This document shows positions 36,582 to 47,216 of a stretch of DNA of 64,000 nt, piece after piece. Origin of the DNA: Batrachochytrium dendrobatidis JAM81. Its lineage: Eukaryota > Chytridiomycota > Chytridiomycetes > Rhizophydiales. Position 1 is the stretch's first letter. Each line of letters starts with the position of its first letter. The notes under the pieces are model-generated. The model was given only the letters and a program-made list of their open reading frames with translations. It did no database searches and was not told the origin of the DNA. The position numbers were made by a program, and so were the translations under genes. The stretch is taken from positions 134,001 through 198,000 of the forward strand of contig NW_006281109.1 of NCBI RefSeq assembly GCF_000203795.2. The letters run 5' to 3'.

Positions 36582-38996
36582 ATGCTATCTTCAGTTGATC
36601 CATACCAGCAACACCGCCAAACTCAGCGACACCGACAACAGTATTTTCAGGATGCCGCTTCATCCATCCTGCCTGGTCTAACCCATTCCAAATCTCACTC
36701 TTCTTTAGCCTCGCATAATTACGTTTCTTCCGTCAACAATAATAATTCATCCGATACTTCCGCACTTCATAACTCGTTATACGATAGCCGTCAATATCAG
36801 CAACAGTCATTGCGCGCGCCATCGATTCCGCGTAATGGTTTTGACACTTCTGATTTAAACCATTATTCGCATCAGATGCAACATTCGCTACATCAGCAAC
36901 GGCCCATAACCCAGTCTATGGATCAGTCACAAGACATTCAAAATCAACAGCAATATACCCAGACATTGAATCCTTATCGTGGCCAATATCTTCCTACTGT
37001 ACATTCTATGCAAATTGCCAATCACCATTCTAATGCAGTGCAGCAGCATCAACCCCATAATCAAAGTCGTACACAAAGACACCAGCAAAAATCACTCTAT
37101 GAAAGTCTTTATTCCATGCCGGCTTCACATAATATACCAAGCACCGATTCATTGGTGGCCAATGCTGGATTGACCTTGAATTCTTTTGCAAAACGTGTTG
37201 CTGCTCACTTGCCAAAAATCAAGGTGAATCTGCCCACATCGTCTGCACAACAGCCTCCACAAAAATCGTTGCAACAGCAAGTTCATACACATCCCCAGCA
37301 ACACGCTTTTCCTTATTCATCTCAGATGCAGCAGTCGTTTCCAGATCCTATGCAAAATCTCGCTGAAAAAAACTCGCTTCCAACCCCCGAGTCCATCTAC
37401 GATCCAGAAAAAGATCCCAATCGATACGATGCTTTATTTGCTTTTGAAGACCTGGTGAGCTCGAGTGATCCAGACGAATACGGATTTGAAATTTACACGT
37501 ATATGAGGGAGATGGAAGACAAGACACTTCCACCACCAACACTCATGGACAATCAAAAGGAGATTACTTGGAAAATGCGACGAACATTGGTGCTTTGGTT
37601 AGTCGAAGTGATTATTGAATACGATCTTCGTCAAGAAACCCTGTATCTTACAGTAAATATCATTGATCGTATCTGTGCGCTTGCTCTTATTGGACGTTCT
37701 CAATACCAATTGCTGGGCATCACAGCTTTATGGATTGCTGCCAAGTACGAAGAGAATCACGGCAAAGTTCCACTCCTCAAGAACCTTTATCATATCTGCT
37801 GCAGCTCATACAGAGAAAAGGAGTTTATTCAAATGGAAAAGTTTATTCTTCAGAAAATGGGTTTCGAGTTTGGTATCCCCACACACGAGTTTTTTCTCAA
37901 GGCACACTGTGCATTGTACATGAAAGGACAGGTGTCGCCTGAAACACGAGCATTGGCTCGATACATTCTTGAACTCACAATTGTTGACCAGCAGTTTGCT
38001 GGCGTGAGGCCAAGTGTTTTAGCGCGTGCGAGTATTTTCCTTTCTGACGAGATTCTGGGTAATCTGCATTGGTATTATCAAGACCAATACCTTAGGAGAA
38101 CCATGGATCAGCTCATGGCATTTATGGAGGATCCACCAAAGCAAATCTATCGAAAGTTTGCATGCAAAAAGTTTACATTTGCAAGTCTAAGAGCCAAAGT
38201 CTGGCTCGAAACTCTCAGATATCAACAAACTGTAGATTTGCAGGTACCAAAAGCGCCTTTGAATGATGGGCTAGATGGATGTCAGTCTGTCATGTCCATG
38301 TCAAGACATTTACACGGTTCTACTGGACTGGGTGATGCCATGGCATCTTTACATTTGACCACTTCAAGCATGCTTCCGTTGTCTATGACGAGCAGTTATG
38401 AAAGTAGTGAAAATACTAGCCAGACATCAGATGCCAGAGATACTACCGTTAATGGATCGAATGTTGGCATGTGCTCACCGTTTGAATCTCATCCTCCATT
38501 GCCTCGGTGCGTCTCGGATATTCCTACACCCGCGGCTGTAGCTGAAGCCTCCTATGTTTTGACCCAGCTTGCATCGTTTGCTCCGCGACCACTACAGACC
38601 ACTGCTTCTGCAGACCATGCGTACTATACCCAACCACATCCTCTGTCCTCCGTCACAGCGAATTTTGCACACTCTGTTGGTAGGACTTTTACAACCGCAC
38701 CCAAGTTCATTCCACCACAGCTACCAGCAATGAATATTGCACTTTTATCCTCGTCCTGTCCGACATACATCACTTTTCCCAACACATCTACCGAATCGTA
38801 CAACTCCAATCTCGCAGCCTCGTCATTTATTTACTTGCAGCCTACAGTCAATTCCAACACTCCATCTAGTCAGAATACCTCCCTCGATCCTACTCAATAT
38901 TCTTGGAACCCCCTCCCTATCAACACAACTCAACCCAACACGTCAAGCACCACACTCTCCACGACACTATCCGAACAAGAGGGTAGAATGGCCTAA
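36582..38996 (+). CDS. Cyclin, B-type-like, with long Gln-rich N-terminus
   Basis: A single exon of 804 residues. Residues 1-270 are Gln/His/Ser rich and probably disordered. The cyclin fold covers about 295-545. The first cyclin box contains MRRTLVLWLVEVIIEY (the MRxxLVxWLxEV signature of A/B cyclins), then ETLYLTVNIIDR, LLGITALWIAAKYEE and the KMGFEFGIPT junction. The second box begins near FFLKAHC. The C-terminal 250 residues are Ser/Thr/Pro rich. A- and B-type cyclins activate Cdk1 for S phase and mitosis. The subtype cannot be fixed from sequence alone, and I saw no clear RxxLxxI/VxN destruction box. Lack of introns is unusual beside its neighbours. It is preceded by a 2.7-kb gene-free region. 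Confidence 0.85.
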   Translation: MLSSVDPYQQHRQTQRHRQQYFQDAASSILPGLTHSKSHSSLASHNYVSSVNNNNSSDTSALHNSLYDSRQYQQQSLRAPSIPRNGFDTSDLNHYSHQMQHSLHQQRPITQSMDQSQDIQNQQQYTQTLNPYRGQYLPTVHSMQIANHHSNAVQQHQPHNQSRTQRHQQKSLYESLYSMPASHNIPSTDSLVANAGLTLNSFAKRVAAHLPKIKVNLPTSSAQQPPQKSLQQQVHTHPQQHAFPYSSQMQQSFPDPMQNLAEKNSLPTPESIYDPEKDPNRYDALFAFEDLVSSSDPDEYGFEIYTYMREMEDKTLPPPTLMDNQKEITWKMRRTLVLWLVEVIIEYDLRQETLYLTVNIIDRICALALIGRSQYQLLGITALWIAAKYEENHGKVPLLKNLYHICCSSYREKEFIQMEKFILQKMGFEFGIPTHEFFLKAHCALYMKGQVSPETRALARYILELTIVDQQFAGVRPSVLARASIFLSDEILGNLHWYYQDQYLRRTMDQLMAFMEDPPKQIYRKFACKKFTFASLRAKVWLETLRYQQTVDLQVPKAPLNDGLDGCQSVMSMSRHLHGSTGLGDAMASLHLTTSSMLPLSMTSSYESSENTSQTSDARDTTVNGSNVGMCSPFESHPPLPRCVSDIPTPAAVAEASYVLTQLASFAPRPLQTTASADHAYYTQPHPLSSVTANFAHSVGRTFTTAPKFIPPQLPAMNIALLSSSCPTYITFPNTSTESYNSNLAASSFIYLQPTVNSNTPSSQNTSLDPTQYSWNPLPINTTQPNTSSTTLSTTLSEQEGRMA

Positions 38997-39482
38997 ACAA
39001 CTTGGTTTCCAATCAACACCATCCCGTTGATGGATGTACATCTCAAATTAAATCCTTGGGCTTATCAAATTATTGACCTGGTTCATGACTACGGGAAAGC
39101 CCATGTACCATGAACGGATTTTATTTAAATAAAAATTATCATTTAAACTCTATTGTGTCTTGTACACCTCCATACACGTATTCAAATGTCTCGTATTGTA
39201 AACGTTGATTTCTTTAACGGTTCAAATCAATGGGTTTTTAATGGTATCATCAGAGCAAAAACAAACATCATGGAAACAGTAGATTCAATACATCAACATC
39301 AACACCAGGCATCGCAAACCAATGATTATAAATCAAATGTCAAGTTCCATAAAATAAATGAAAAAAAAGGTAGAGGATGGTTCAGGACTATCTGAAAAAT
39401 AAACAGGATAGACAAAAATAGTTTGCATTCAAATCGGTATCAACGAGTTTGAATGCATACGCTCGGTTCAAATGACTGGCGT
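38997..39482. other. Convergent 3' spacer
   Basis: This lies between the 3' ends of the cyclin gene and the reverse-strand unrecognised gene. A short inverted repeat (GGTTCATG at about 39080 with CATGAAC at about 39110) could form a stem. I see no coding potential beyond short chance frames. Confidence 0.4.
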
Positions 39483-42087
39483 TTATGGATAAGTTCCAGC
39501 TCGTTGATGTGGAGGCAGATGCATGTCGTTCAGATCGGGAAGTTTCGGAAGATGGTTATATTCAGCAATCATCTGCTTGATAGCAGGTATGATTGAATGA
39601 TCTTTTTTCAATGCATCTAGTTTTAAGTTGCTGCGAATCTCGGGATGCTGTTCAAACCCCTTGAATATGATAGAAGCCACTTCATCACGATTCGAAAACT
39701 TGTGATTGAGCGTTTTTTGCATGGACAGAATCTGCTCGTTTTGGCGATTGATCACTGTGGTCATGAGTCTAATCAAGTTGGCCAAAGCGGCATCGGACGA
39801 CACGCTCTCGTCAGAAAAATCGCCACAAGAAAAGGGTAAATCAGGTGTAGTTTTGGATGATACAGGAGAATCTGCCGTAGTCAGTTGCAGCATTGTGTTG
39901 GTTGCTGATGAAATAGCTAAAGCCGTAGAGGGTCCAATTCCATTGGTTGAAGAAGCTGTAAGAGAAATGTCTGTACTGTTGATAAAACTTTTGTTTGAAA
40001 CCGTATCGGATGAGTTTGAATGTGCTGTAAACTCGATTTCTTTAGAAACTACAGCTGCTTCTGTACCAGATAGCGCATCTGCTGAGGCTGTGGTGATAGG
40101 AACTGACTCTGTAGTTACGCCCAATGAAGTCGCGGTAGTATAAAAGGGTGTTGAAATAGGCGAATCAGTAAAGCCTTTTGGTGGGGATAAAGAAATGTTT
40201 GATTTACAATTCGGCATGGCAGAATTGCTATTATTTACTATTGGTGGCAAATTTGTATCATATGCTGAATGTGAGGTACAAGTAGTACTGCTGTGTGCAT
40301 GAAGATTGGATTGAGGAAACTGTCGCTCCAATCTAAAATCTACAGGTGGAACAGAGGTATAATTGCTAGATCTGTCGGTAAAATTGGGTATCTGTGACTG
40401 AGAAGTAGCTGTTCGATGATGATACAACGATGGATCATACTGATAGTTTTCCAAAGTTTGAGCGTTCGAGTGTAGAGAATAGTGTTGATTATAGTATTGT
40501 GGCCGACTCGTAATATTACCATCGTTTGATGGAATGTGGTTGATATTAGTTGCTTTAGAAACCGAGTCGGGTGGTGTCCAGCGATTGTGCCGAGTCTGAT
40601 GCATATCCACGTGAAGCGTTTCATCAAATGACTTGCGCTTCTTGAATGCAGGTTCTTCATCAAAACTATCACTTGTTCTGTTTTCCTCGGATCTGACTCG
40701 AACGCGATAGTCGCCTAATGGACTATGTGATGTTTGAGCAAACTTTCCAATGAATGGCGATGGGCGATGAACATCTGAACCTTCAGAGCAATCTATAGCC
40801 AATATGCCATGTAGAATTAAAAAAAGATATTAGCACATTAAAGCTTGTTTAAAAACGAGCAATATGAATACTGCCAAGATTTACAGGTCAAATCATTTTA
40901 GCGCTTACTAATGGTTAGACTATTACGATCAGAGTAAGGAATTGTCGGAAAATAGGCAGTGGTGGAAGAGTTATGCTCTGGGACACTGGAAGATTGATAC
41001 TGTCGTGCACGATGTTGGTGATACTCGACATGAGTATACGGAGCCGGTGAGCTATGAGTTGTACTGCACATGGTTTTAGTATTGGTGTGCGAGTTGTATG
41101 GGTAGATGGGATATGAAGAGCCATATGGCACAGCAGATGAAGTGAAATTGCTGTTTTGCTGACAAGACAACCCCGAAGCACCTTCTGCCAAACGATTGGT
41201 AGATGGAGAAAAGGCCGCCGCGTTATGAAAGCTTGATTCCATACCAGAATTATTTTTAGCAGGTATAGAATGAAAAAATGGACCTCGAAAGCAGTCAATC
41301 TTGCTCTGAATTTCAGCGCAAAGGCGATCAGGCTCATCTCCAAGCTCTGGATCAAAAGGCTTGCCCATGGAAGAATCGCGTACTTTGCTATATGACAAAC
41401 CAATTTAGTAGTTGAAAGAGTGTAAGTAATTATACATTTGGAATTTTTACTGGACAACGTTATGTCACAAACTCAATAAAATTGACTGATTCTTCTCTTG
41501 ATGATCAGCATGGAAACAACTGCTGCGTTCCCAAAACTGACATCTCTGTTCTCTTAAACTGGAACACGTTTGTGAGATTAGAATACAAATGATTTTGTAC
41601 AGAATTGGCGACAATCAAATTCAATATCTGGATTACAGTGAATGAATTTGGTGACTGTACAATGTATGGCTATACCAAAAGAATAGATTCAAAACTATGA
41701 TTTGGTTGTATACATTATACGATGAACGGTGTGCCTTGAGTCTATCAATTTGACAGTGCTGGACAAGACATCGCTCTGCCAACATGTAGCAATGCTAACC
41801 CTGACCGTTTTTGTTGTGGAAAATATGGATACCGTTTTGAACAAATTTGCAAATTAAAATAATCAAATACAAGATACGTACTCTTGGAAAGATTTGAGAA
41901 GCCGGTGAGCTACATCACGACAAAGACGTTCAGAAATCACCCCAGCACCACAACCAAGAGACTTGGATACATCGTTTGCAACCTGAAGCCATCGTGCATG
42001 CTTTTCGCCATGTACAGCTGTGAACGGCATGATGGAATTGGCAGTATGCAAGAGAACCACCTCTTCAGATTTAGTGAGTCGTTTCAT
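39483..42087 (-). CDS. Unrecognised Ser/Thr-rich protein with a folded N-terminal region
   Basis: Three reverse-strand exons, 42087-41882, 41387-40909 and 40792-39483, give about 664 residues with frame kept at both junctions. Residues 1-105 look folded and helical (WLQVANDVSKSLG, SERLCRDVAHRLL, DRLCAEIQSKI). The spacing of Trp, Ser and Cys residues loosely recalls Myb/SANT- or trihelix-like DNA-binding modules, but I cannot assign a family. The middle is Ser/Asn/His/Tyr rich with a basic patch (FKKRKSF). The C-terminus is again helical (EQILSMQKTLNHKF, LKLDALKKDHSIIPAIKQMI). The overall pattern suits a transcription regulator, which is inference. The first intron (494 bp) is far longer than usual here and contains transposon copy B. 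Confidence 0.65.
41490..41785 (-). mobile_element. MITE-like element, truncated copy B inside an intron
   Basis: The stretch 41498-41735 aligns along its length with 42485-42730 of copy C: GATCAGCATG near each start, then TAGAATACAA, then TCAATATCTGGATTACA, then a CATT(A/G)TA(C/T)GATG block near each end. Neither terminal repeat is intact. It lies in the 494-bp first intron of the neighbouring reverse-strand gene, in the same orientation as that gene. Confidence 0.55.
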
Positions 42088-42368
42088 TGTCGTATTTTAA
42101 ATAAAAGATTACCGAGTTTTTGCAGTTGGTATGACCAATAAGGCAGACTGAGATCTCTTTAATACTTGAAAGGTTAAAGGCAAGCTAAAACGGATCAAAT
42201 TTGGCTGGGTTTAAAGAAACTGAGTCTATATACGTGTATTAGACAAAAACGAGTTTGAGAAGATTGTAAGTTGGTTAATCTCAAATTTATAATGTAAAAA
42301 GAATACTGAGAATAGGGTGCAAGATTGCTCTCTATTTGTATAGCCAAGCAAAAAATTAGGGCGGTTCA

Positions 42369-42856
42369 CAGCCATATTCACATAAAATGAAATACTGAAC
42401 AAGGGAGCCAAAGCATGCAGTAAACAGCCAATTTTCATGAAATTTACTGGTCTGCATTGTGTTTTTGAACTTTAACAAAGCTCACCAAGTTCTCTTGAGG
42501 ATCAGCATGAAAATAGCCGTTGCATTTCTGAAATGTGCAACTTTTGTGTTTTTGAGCTAAAGCGCGAATGTATGAGCTTAGAATACAAGGTGGAGTTGGA
42601 TTGAGAGCAGTCAAGTTCAATATCTGGATTACAACGGATGAGTCTGGCGATTGCACAATGCATGGCTATGCCAAAAAGGACAGTTGTAAATCAAAACCAT
42701 AGTTCATAAACATTGTATGATGGCCGTTGTGTCTATTAAAGATGCTGCAAATTATAGTAGGAAGGAACAGTAGGCATTTAACCGCCGTCTATTCTCGGGC
42801 AGAATAAAGGCAGTGACTGAAAAATACAAGTATTCCATTTTACGTGAATACGGCCA
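42369..42856 (-). mobile_element. MITE-like inverted-repeat element, copy C (near-complete)
   Basis: 488 bp. The left end (42369-42395) and the reverse complement of the right end (42830-42856) match at about 22 of 27 positions, sharing TATTCAC(A/G)TAAAATG. The right end is followed by TA. The interior aligns end to end, in reverse orientation, with copy E. There is no open frame for a transposase. Similar length, inverted ends and TA flank suggest a non-autonomous Tc1/mariner-type element. Confidence 0.75.
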
Positions 42857-45377
42857 TAAAAGAATGTTTGGTTCAAAGAACAAGATGGTGGATATTTGAA
42901 CGTGCTTTCTATTTTTCAAAAAAGACCGAGGAGTGCCAGACATATGTCATGAAAAGAATAAACGGCAAATCAAAACGAGACAGAAAAGGGTTGCACCACA
43001 GTATGTACAAATACATGTAAATACAAAGGTAGGGGGTATTAAATTTGAAGGTATGTATCAGGGAGTGTCAGATAACTAGAATAATGGAAAAATCTTCAAA
43101 TATAAAAAGTCCGGCCGAGGCTGATGGGTATAGACTGAAAAAAACCTATTCAAGCCACGATAATGGACAAAAAACACTAGCACTTACAATCAAATACAAC
43201 AGCGGAATTATAGCGTTAGAAATGACCGATTCAAGTTTTTGGTACGCCTTTCGAAAAGTTGGTAGATTCGCAGTATGAAGCGAATGACTGTTTGAAAAGA
43301 TTCAAGCTGACCAAACTGACAAAAATAGACAGGCTCTTGGAGCAACTCTAGTTCAAATCATTGGTTAGAACCATACACATGTAACGGAAAAACTGCGGTA
43401 GTGCACTAAAATCTAAATACGTCTTTGCTTCCTGCTTGTATACTGGGCAAAATCGTTTTTAAATAGAAATAGGTGACTGAAGCAGAGACCCTTACCTTGT
43501 ATTTAAGATTCAGAAAGCTGAATAAATTCAAATGGTTTCTGAGCTGGTCTTTTGCTAAAGCGATTCGGGAAAAGCAGTGTCAAGTATACAAACTCAGTGC
43601 AGACTTGTATGGGTGAGATCGCAATGATAAAGTACTAGAATGTATAAAATAGCAGGGCCTGCTAAAATTAGTCAGGGCTTTTAAATGTTCGATTTAACAA
43701 GCAGTTTAATTACTTGCAGCGCCAGTATCACTCAAAAGACACTTGCAGGCTTTTTAAGTCGAACCTCAGGATGCAACAGGAAAGATGTGAGATTTATAGC
43801 AATCTCTGAGATGCGAATGGTGACAATTAGCGGAGGTATTTATATCCGACTCGATAGAAATACTGGTCAAAGCTTTGCAAACTACCGGAACTGAATACAA
43901 CCGAATAAATAACCACAAAATAATCCAAATGCGGAATATCGCGTAAAGCCTTGACTCGTGTTTTAAAAGTATAGCCATCTAAATCTGGCCATTCTATTGG
44001 CTCATGCACATTTCTTACCACTCAGATCCTTTCATTCCAGTCATATTACTATACCGTGTTCAAACTCAATACCCTATATGTTGAAAAATATTCAACGACG
44101 TTTAGTACATAAACCATCAACAGAAGGCAAGATTATTTGCTGCATGACTGATAACACGTCATTTAATTCTAGAAAACTACTGTATAGACTCGAGAAAATG
44201 AACTGCAATGCAAAAATCATCACCAAGTCGCTCATTGATATCTCTGGGAATCAGTTGGTTGGCTCATTTTTATTTTAAAACTTATGCAGATTATTCCACT
44301 CTAGTCACCAACGGTATCTAGTTGTCAATACGACTATTTTTTCAAATTAGCGCATGCTGCACTCTGGTAGGCATTCTATTTGTAAACGAACACACTCGAG
44401 GGTCAAACTGTACGGTCTCATGCCAGTGTATAGACAGCTAGTTTAAGCTTCTCTAGAGTGACCTAGTGCATGTTTCTAGTATCGCAGCAGCGAATAGTTG
44501 CTTGCTTGGTTTGAAATCTTGATTAATTCTACACGCCGAGATTGATTTACGACACATCAGCTCGAGGCTTTGACAGAAGCAGGTACCAAGTGTAAGGAAG
44601 CCGCAACAATATTTGGTCCTGCATATTGTAAATGCATTACAGCATAGCAGGGCGTTGCGGTGATTTTTACATGAGCGTATTCACAAGTGATGCCAAGCTG
44701 ACACTCAATAAAATGCAAGGCATAATAAAGCCAAACTATGAATATTCTCAGCCACTTTTCTAAGCATATTTTTACATTGCTCCGTCCCTATATTCGACTC
44801 TGATGAACATGTACGCACGAGTATGGTTGAAAATGCCACGTGCTTGTCATGACAATACCTAGCTATTTGAACCAAAATAGTATTAGCAAGCATCGCGCAC
44901 ACATGGGCTTTATCCATATACCACAACGGCTTTGCTTGGCATAAACCAACTCTGAAGCGTGTACGGGTTAATTGCTTAGAATAAAGTTTGCATACGGTGA
45001 TTTGGAGATGGCAAAGGTTCATTTTACACATGCTTAGCTTACTTGGCATTGAAAACGTCAAGAGTGAGTTGCTATAACATTTTTCCTGCTCAGGCAAACT
45101 CAAACTCTTTTGAGGCCGTAGTAGTTCAAGACCATCGAATGATACCAGGCTTTTAACCGATGTTTACTGCTAAATATATGGAAAAATGATCTAAACCATG
45201 ATCTGCCTCTGGAATAATTTCGGTTAAAAGCTTAGGTCGACTGTAGGATAATTGAACAGTAATAGTAGCTTGTTTGGGCCCCGTACTTTCTTTAGAATAA
45301 CATTAGAATTGTCTTGTAGCAGTAGTTGTGATCGAGTATCCGCAGATGCAAACAGATCACAATTACATGTTTATTTA

Positions 45378-45862
45378 CAGTCGATTTCATGTAAAATAAG
45401 AGCATTTATCCTGCAGTGATTGCTCTATTCTGCTTTGGAATGGACAATGGACAAGTATTTACTGTACTCTCCTACTGGAAACTGAAGGTTTCTTCAATAT
45501 ATTGTAAGCTCTTTAATCATACTGTTCATCATACGATGCATGCAATCAAACTGTGGCTTTGTAGTTTATTCTGGTACGCATTGTCAATCACCAGAACCAT
45601 TGATTGAAATCCAGATATTAGGTTCAACTGTTAAACTTTTGTCTGTTTCATTCTAAAAACGTCATGTTCATGCTCTAGTCCAATAAAACAGATTGCAGTT
45701 TCGGGAATACAACTGTTATTTCCATGACAATCACCAAGAGAGATACCTGCCAGCCTTGTCGATAAGTTTAAAGGGTATAGTATTGACCAGTAAATTTGAT
45801 GGAAATTGGTTGATTATCTATTGGCACCTCTATTCAGTGTTCCATTTTACGTGAATATGGCT
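45378..45862 (+). mobile_element. MITE-like inverted-repeat element, copy E (near-complete)
   Basis: 485 bp bounded by TA on both sides (45376-45377 and 45863-45864). The left end CAGTCGATTTCATGTAAAAT and the right end TTTTACGTGAATATGGCTG are inverted partners. The interior aligns in reverse with copy C: for example CATTGTCAATCACCAGA at about 45578, the AATCCAGATATTAG word at about 45608, and GGGAATACAACTGTTATTTC at about 45702. No coding capacity was seen. Confidence 0.78.
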
Positions 45863-46271
45863 GTAATGCAATGTCGAGTCCACTAGCACCCAATCGGCAT
45901 AATTGTTGGTCTAGACTAATGCAAGCTTCAACTTGAATCATATTCTTATAAATGCCTCGTAAATCTTGAATTTTGCACCACCAGTTGCCACCATGACCCA
46001 GATTCATACCAACCCATTTGATGAGTACTAAAGTAAATGGATGCACTAATACTGTCAATTCTGTTGATGACTACATGGCATTAATGAATTCGATGCATGC
46101 AGCCGTCTGCTAACTGAAACCCCAGTCGATATCCCATAACGATCTACAAAGGCTAAATGATTGTAATACTTCCCTGATACAAGTCCATCAGCTAGTCAGT
46201 ATTGGCTGGACGTACAATCAATATTTGTTTGTCATTCTCCACGCTTTTATACTTGCAACTTGTATTCAACA

Positions 46272-47216
46272 ATGGGACTTTTATCAAAGGTAAAACAGCA
46301 ACAGGCACTGGCAACAGCGCAAGGTACATCCACCGATCCTGCTTCAACTGGACCACTCTCCCATCAAATACAAGAATCAGTCAACATTACCTACATTCGT
46401 GAGAAACTCTACTCCATTGTTACAGACAACAAACTCCAAGCATGGTACAATCCAGACCGACTCACAACTCTCATTGATCATCTTACAACTCTCAACTATG
46501 CATACCTTCGTCAAGAATGGAAAGTCTATGGTGACCTTGTCTATGATTTGGTTTCATTGGCCCTATACGACATTGTCTTTTTTATTGACGACTCTGGATC
46601 CATGGCATTTGAGGAAGACGGAGAACGTATTCAAGATTTGAAACTCATTCTAGCAAAAATAGCCAACGTTGCAGGATTGTTGGATACCGATGGTATCCAA
46701 GTGCGTTTTATGAACAACTCGACTGAGATTCATGGTGTGACGACTCAAAGTCAGGTTGAAGACTTGATTGGCAAAATAAGATTTTCTGGCATGACACCAT
46801 TGGGAAGTCAGTTCAAAGCAAAGGTTGTTGATCCGATCGTGCTGGGTCCTGCTGTTAATGGGACTCTTACCAAACCAATTCTTGCTATTATTGTAACTGA
46901 CGGAGAGCCAACTCGAGAGCCGATCGATACACTTCAGGATGTGATACTGGATGCCACTCAGATATTGGCTGGCACCGGCTGTGGTGTAGGTGCATTGGCC
47001 ATACAAGTAGGTCAGGTCGGAACAGATCTAAAAGCCCAGCAGTTTTTGGCAAGATTGGACAATGATCCAGCAGTTGGAAAAATGATTGATTGCACATCCA
47101 ACTATGAGATGGAGTCGGAGGAGATGATGAAAAAAGGTGGCGAGTTGAGTCCAGAGATGTGGCTATTGAAGCTGTGTGTTGGTGCTATTGATTCTACTTA
47201 TGACGGGATGGATTAG
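46272..47216 (+). CDS. Von Willebrand factor A domain protein
   Basis: A single exon of 314 residues from the ATG at 46272. After about 95 residues with a helical segment, a VWA/integrin I-like fold spans about 97-300. The full metal-ion-dependent adhesion site is visible: DDSGSM near residue 105, the Thr in GMTPLG near 175, and TDGEP near 213. There is no signal peptide or membrane segment, so it is probably intracellular, where VWA domains usually serve as Mg-dependent protein-interaction modules. Stand-alone VWA proteins of this size are common in fungi and mostly uncharacterised. It has no introns, unlike most neighbours. It stands alone between a transposon-rich tract and the polymerase eta gene. 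Confidence 0.85.
   Translation: MGLLSKVKQQQALATAQGTSTDPASTGPLSHQIQESVNITYIREKLYSIVTDNKLQAWYNPDRLTTLIDHLTTLNYAYLRQEWKVYGDLVYDLVSLALYDIVFFIDDSGSMAFEEDGERIQDLKLILAKIANVAGLLDTDGIQVRFMNNSTEIHGVTTQSQVEDLIGKIRFSGMTPLGSQFKAKVVDPIVLGPAVNGTLTKPILAIIVTDGEPTREPIDTLQDVILDATQILAGTGCGVGALAIQVGQVGTDLKAQQFLARLDNDPAVGKMIDCTSNYEMESEEMMKKGGELSPEMWLLKLCVGAIDSTYDGMD

Larger units (their letters stand above)
42088..46271. other. Gene-poor, transposon-bearing 4.2-kb tract
   Basis: No convincing gene was found on either strand. The longest frames (under 135 codons) have no domain-like composition. Copies C and E of the inverted-repeat element lie here, with unassigned AT-rich sequence between (42.9-45.3 kb). No transposase, reverse transcriptase or RNA gene was recognised. 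Confidence 0.5.

Noticed and set aside
39706..40143. 145-codon forward frame rich in Val/Ala/Ser
   Set aside because: It is antisense to exon 3 of the Ser/Thr-rich reverse-strand gene, whose frame continues across two clean introns.
43045..44278. Several 60-95 codon forward frames in the gene-poor tract
   Set aside because: Composition is not protein-like, there are no splice-linked partners, and no motif was recognised.
44705..45103. 132-codon reverse frame
   Set aside because: It is Cys/Leu rich without domain pattern, stands alone and abuts transposon sequence. Too weak to call a gene.
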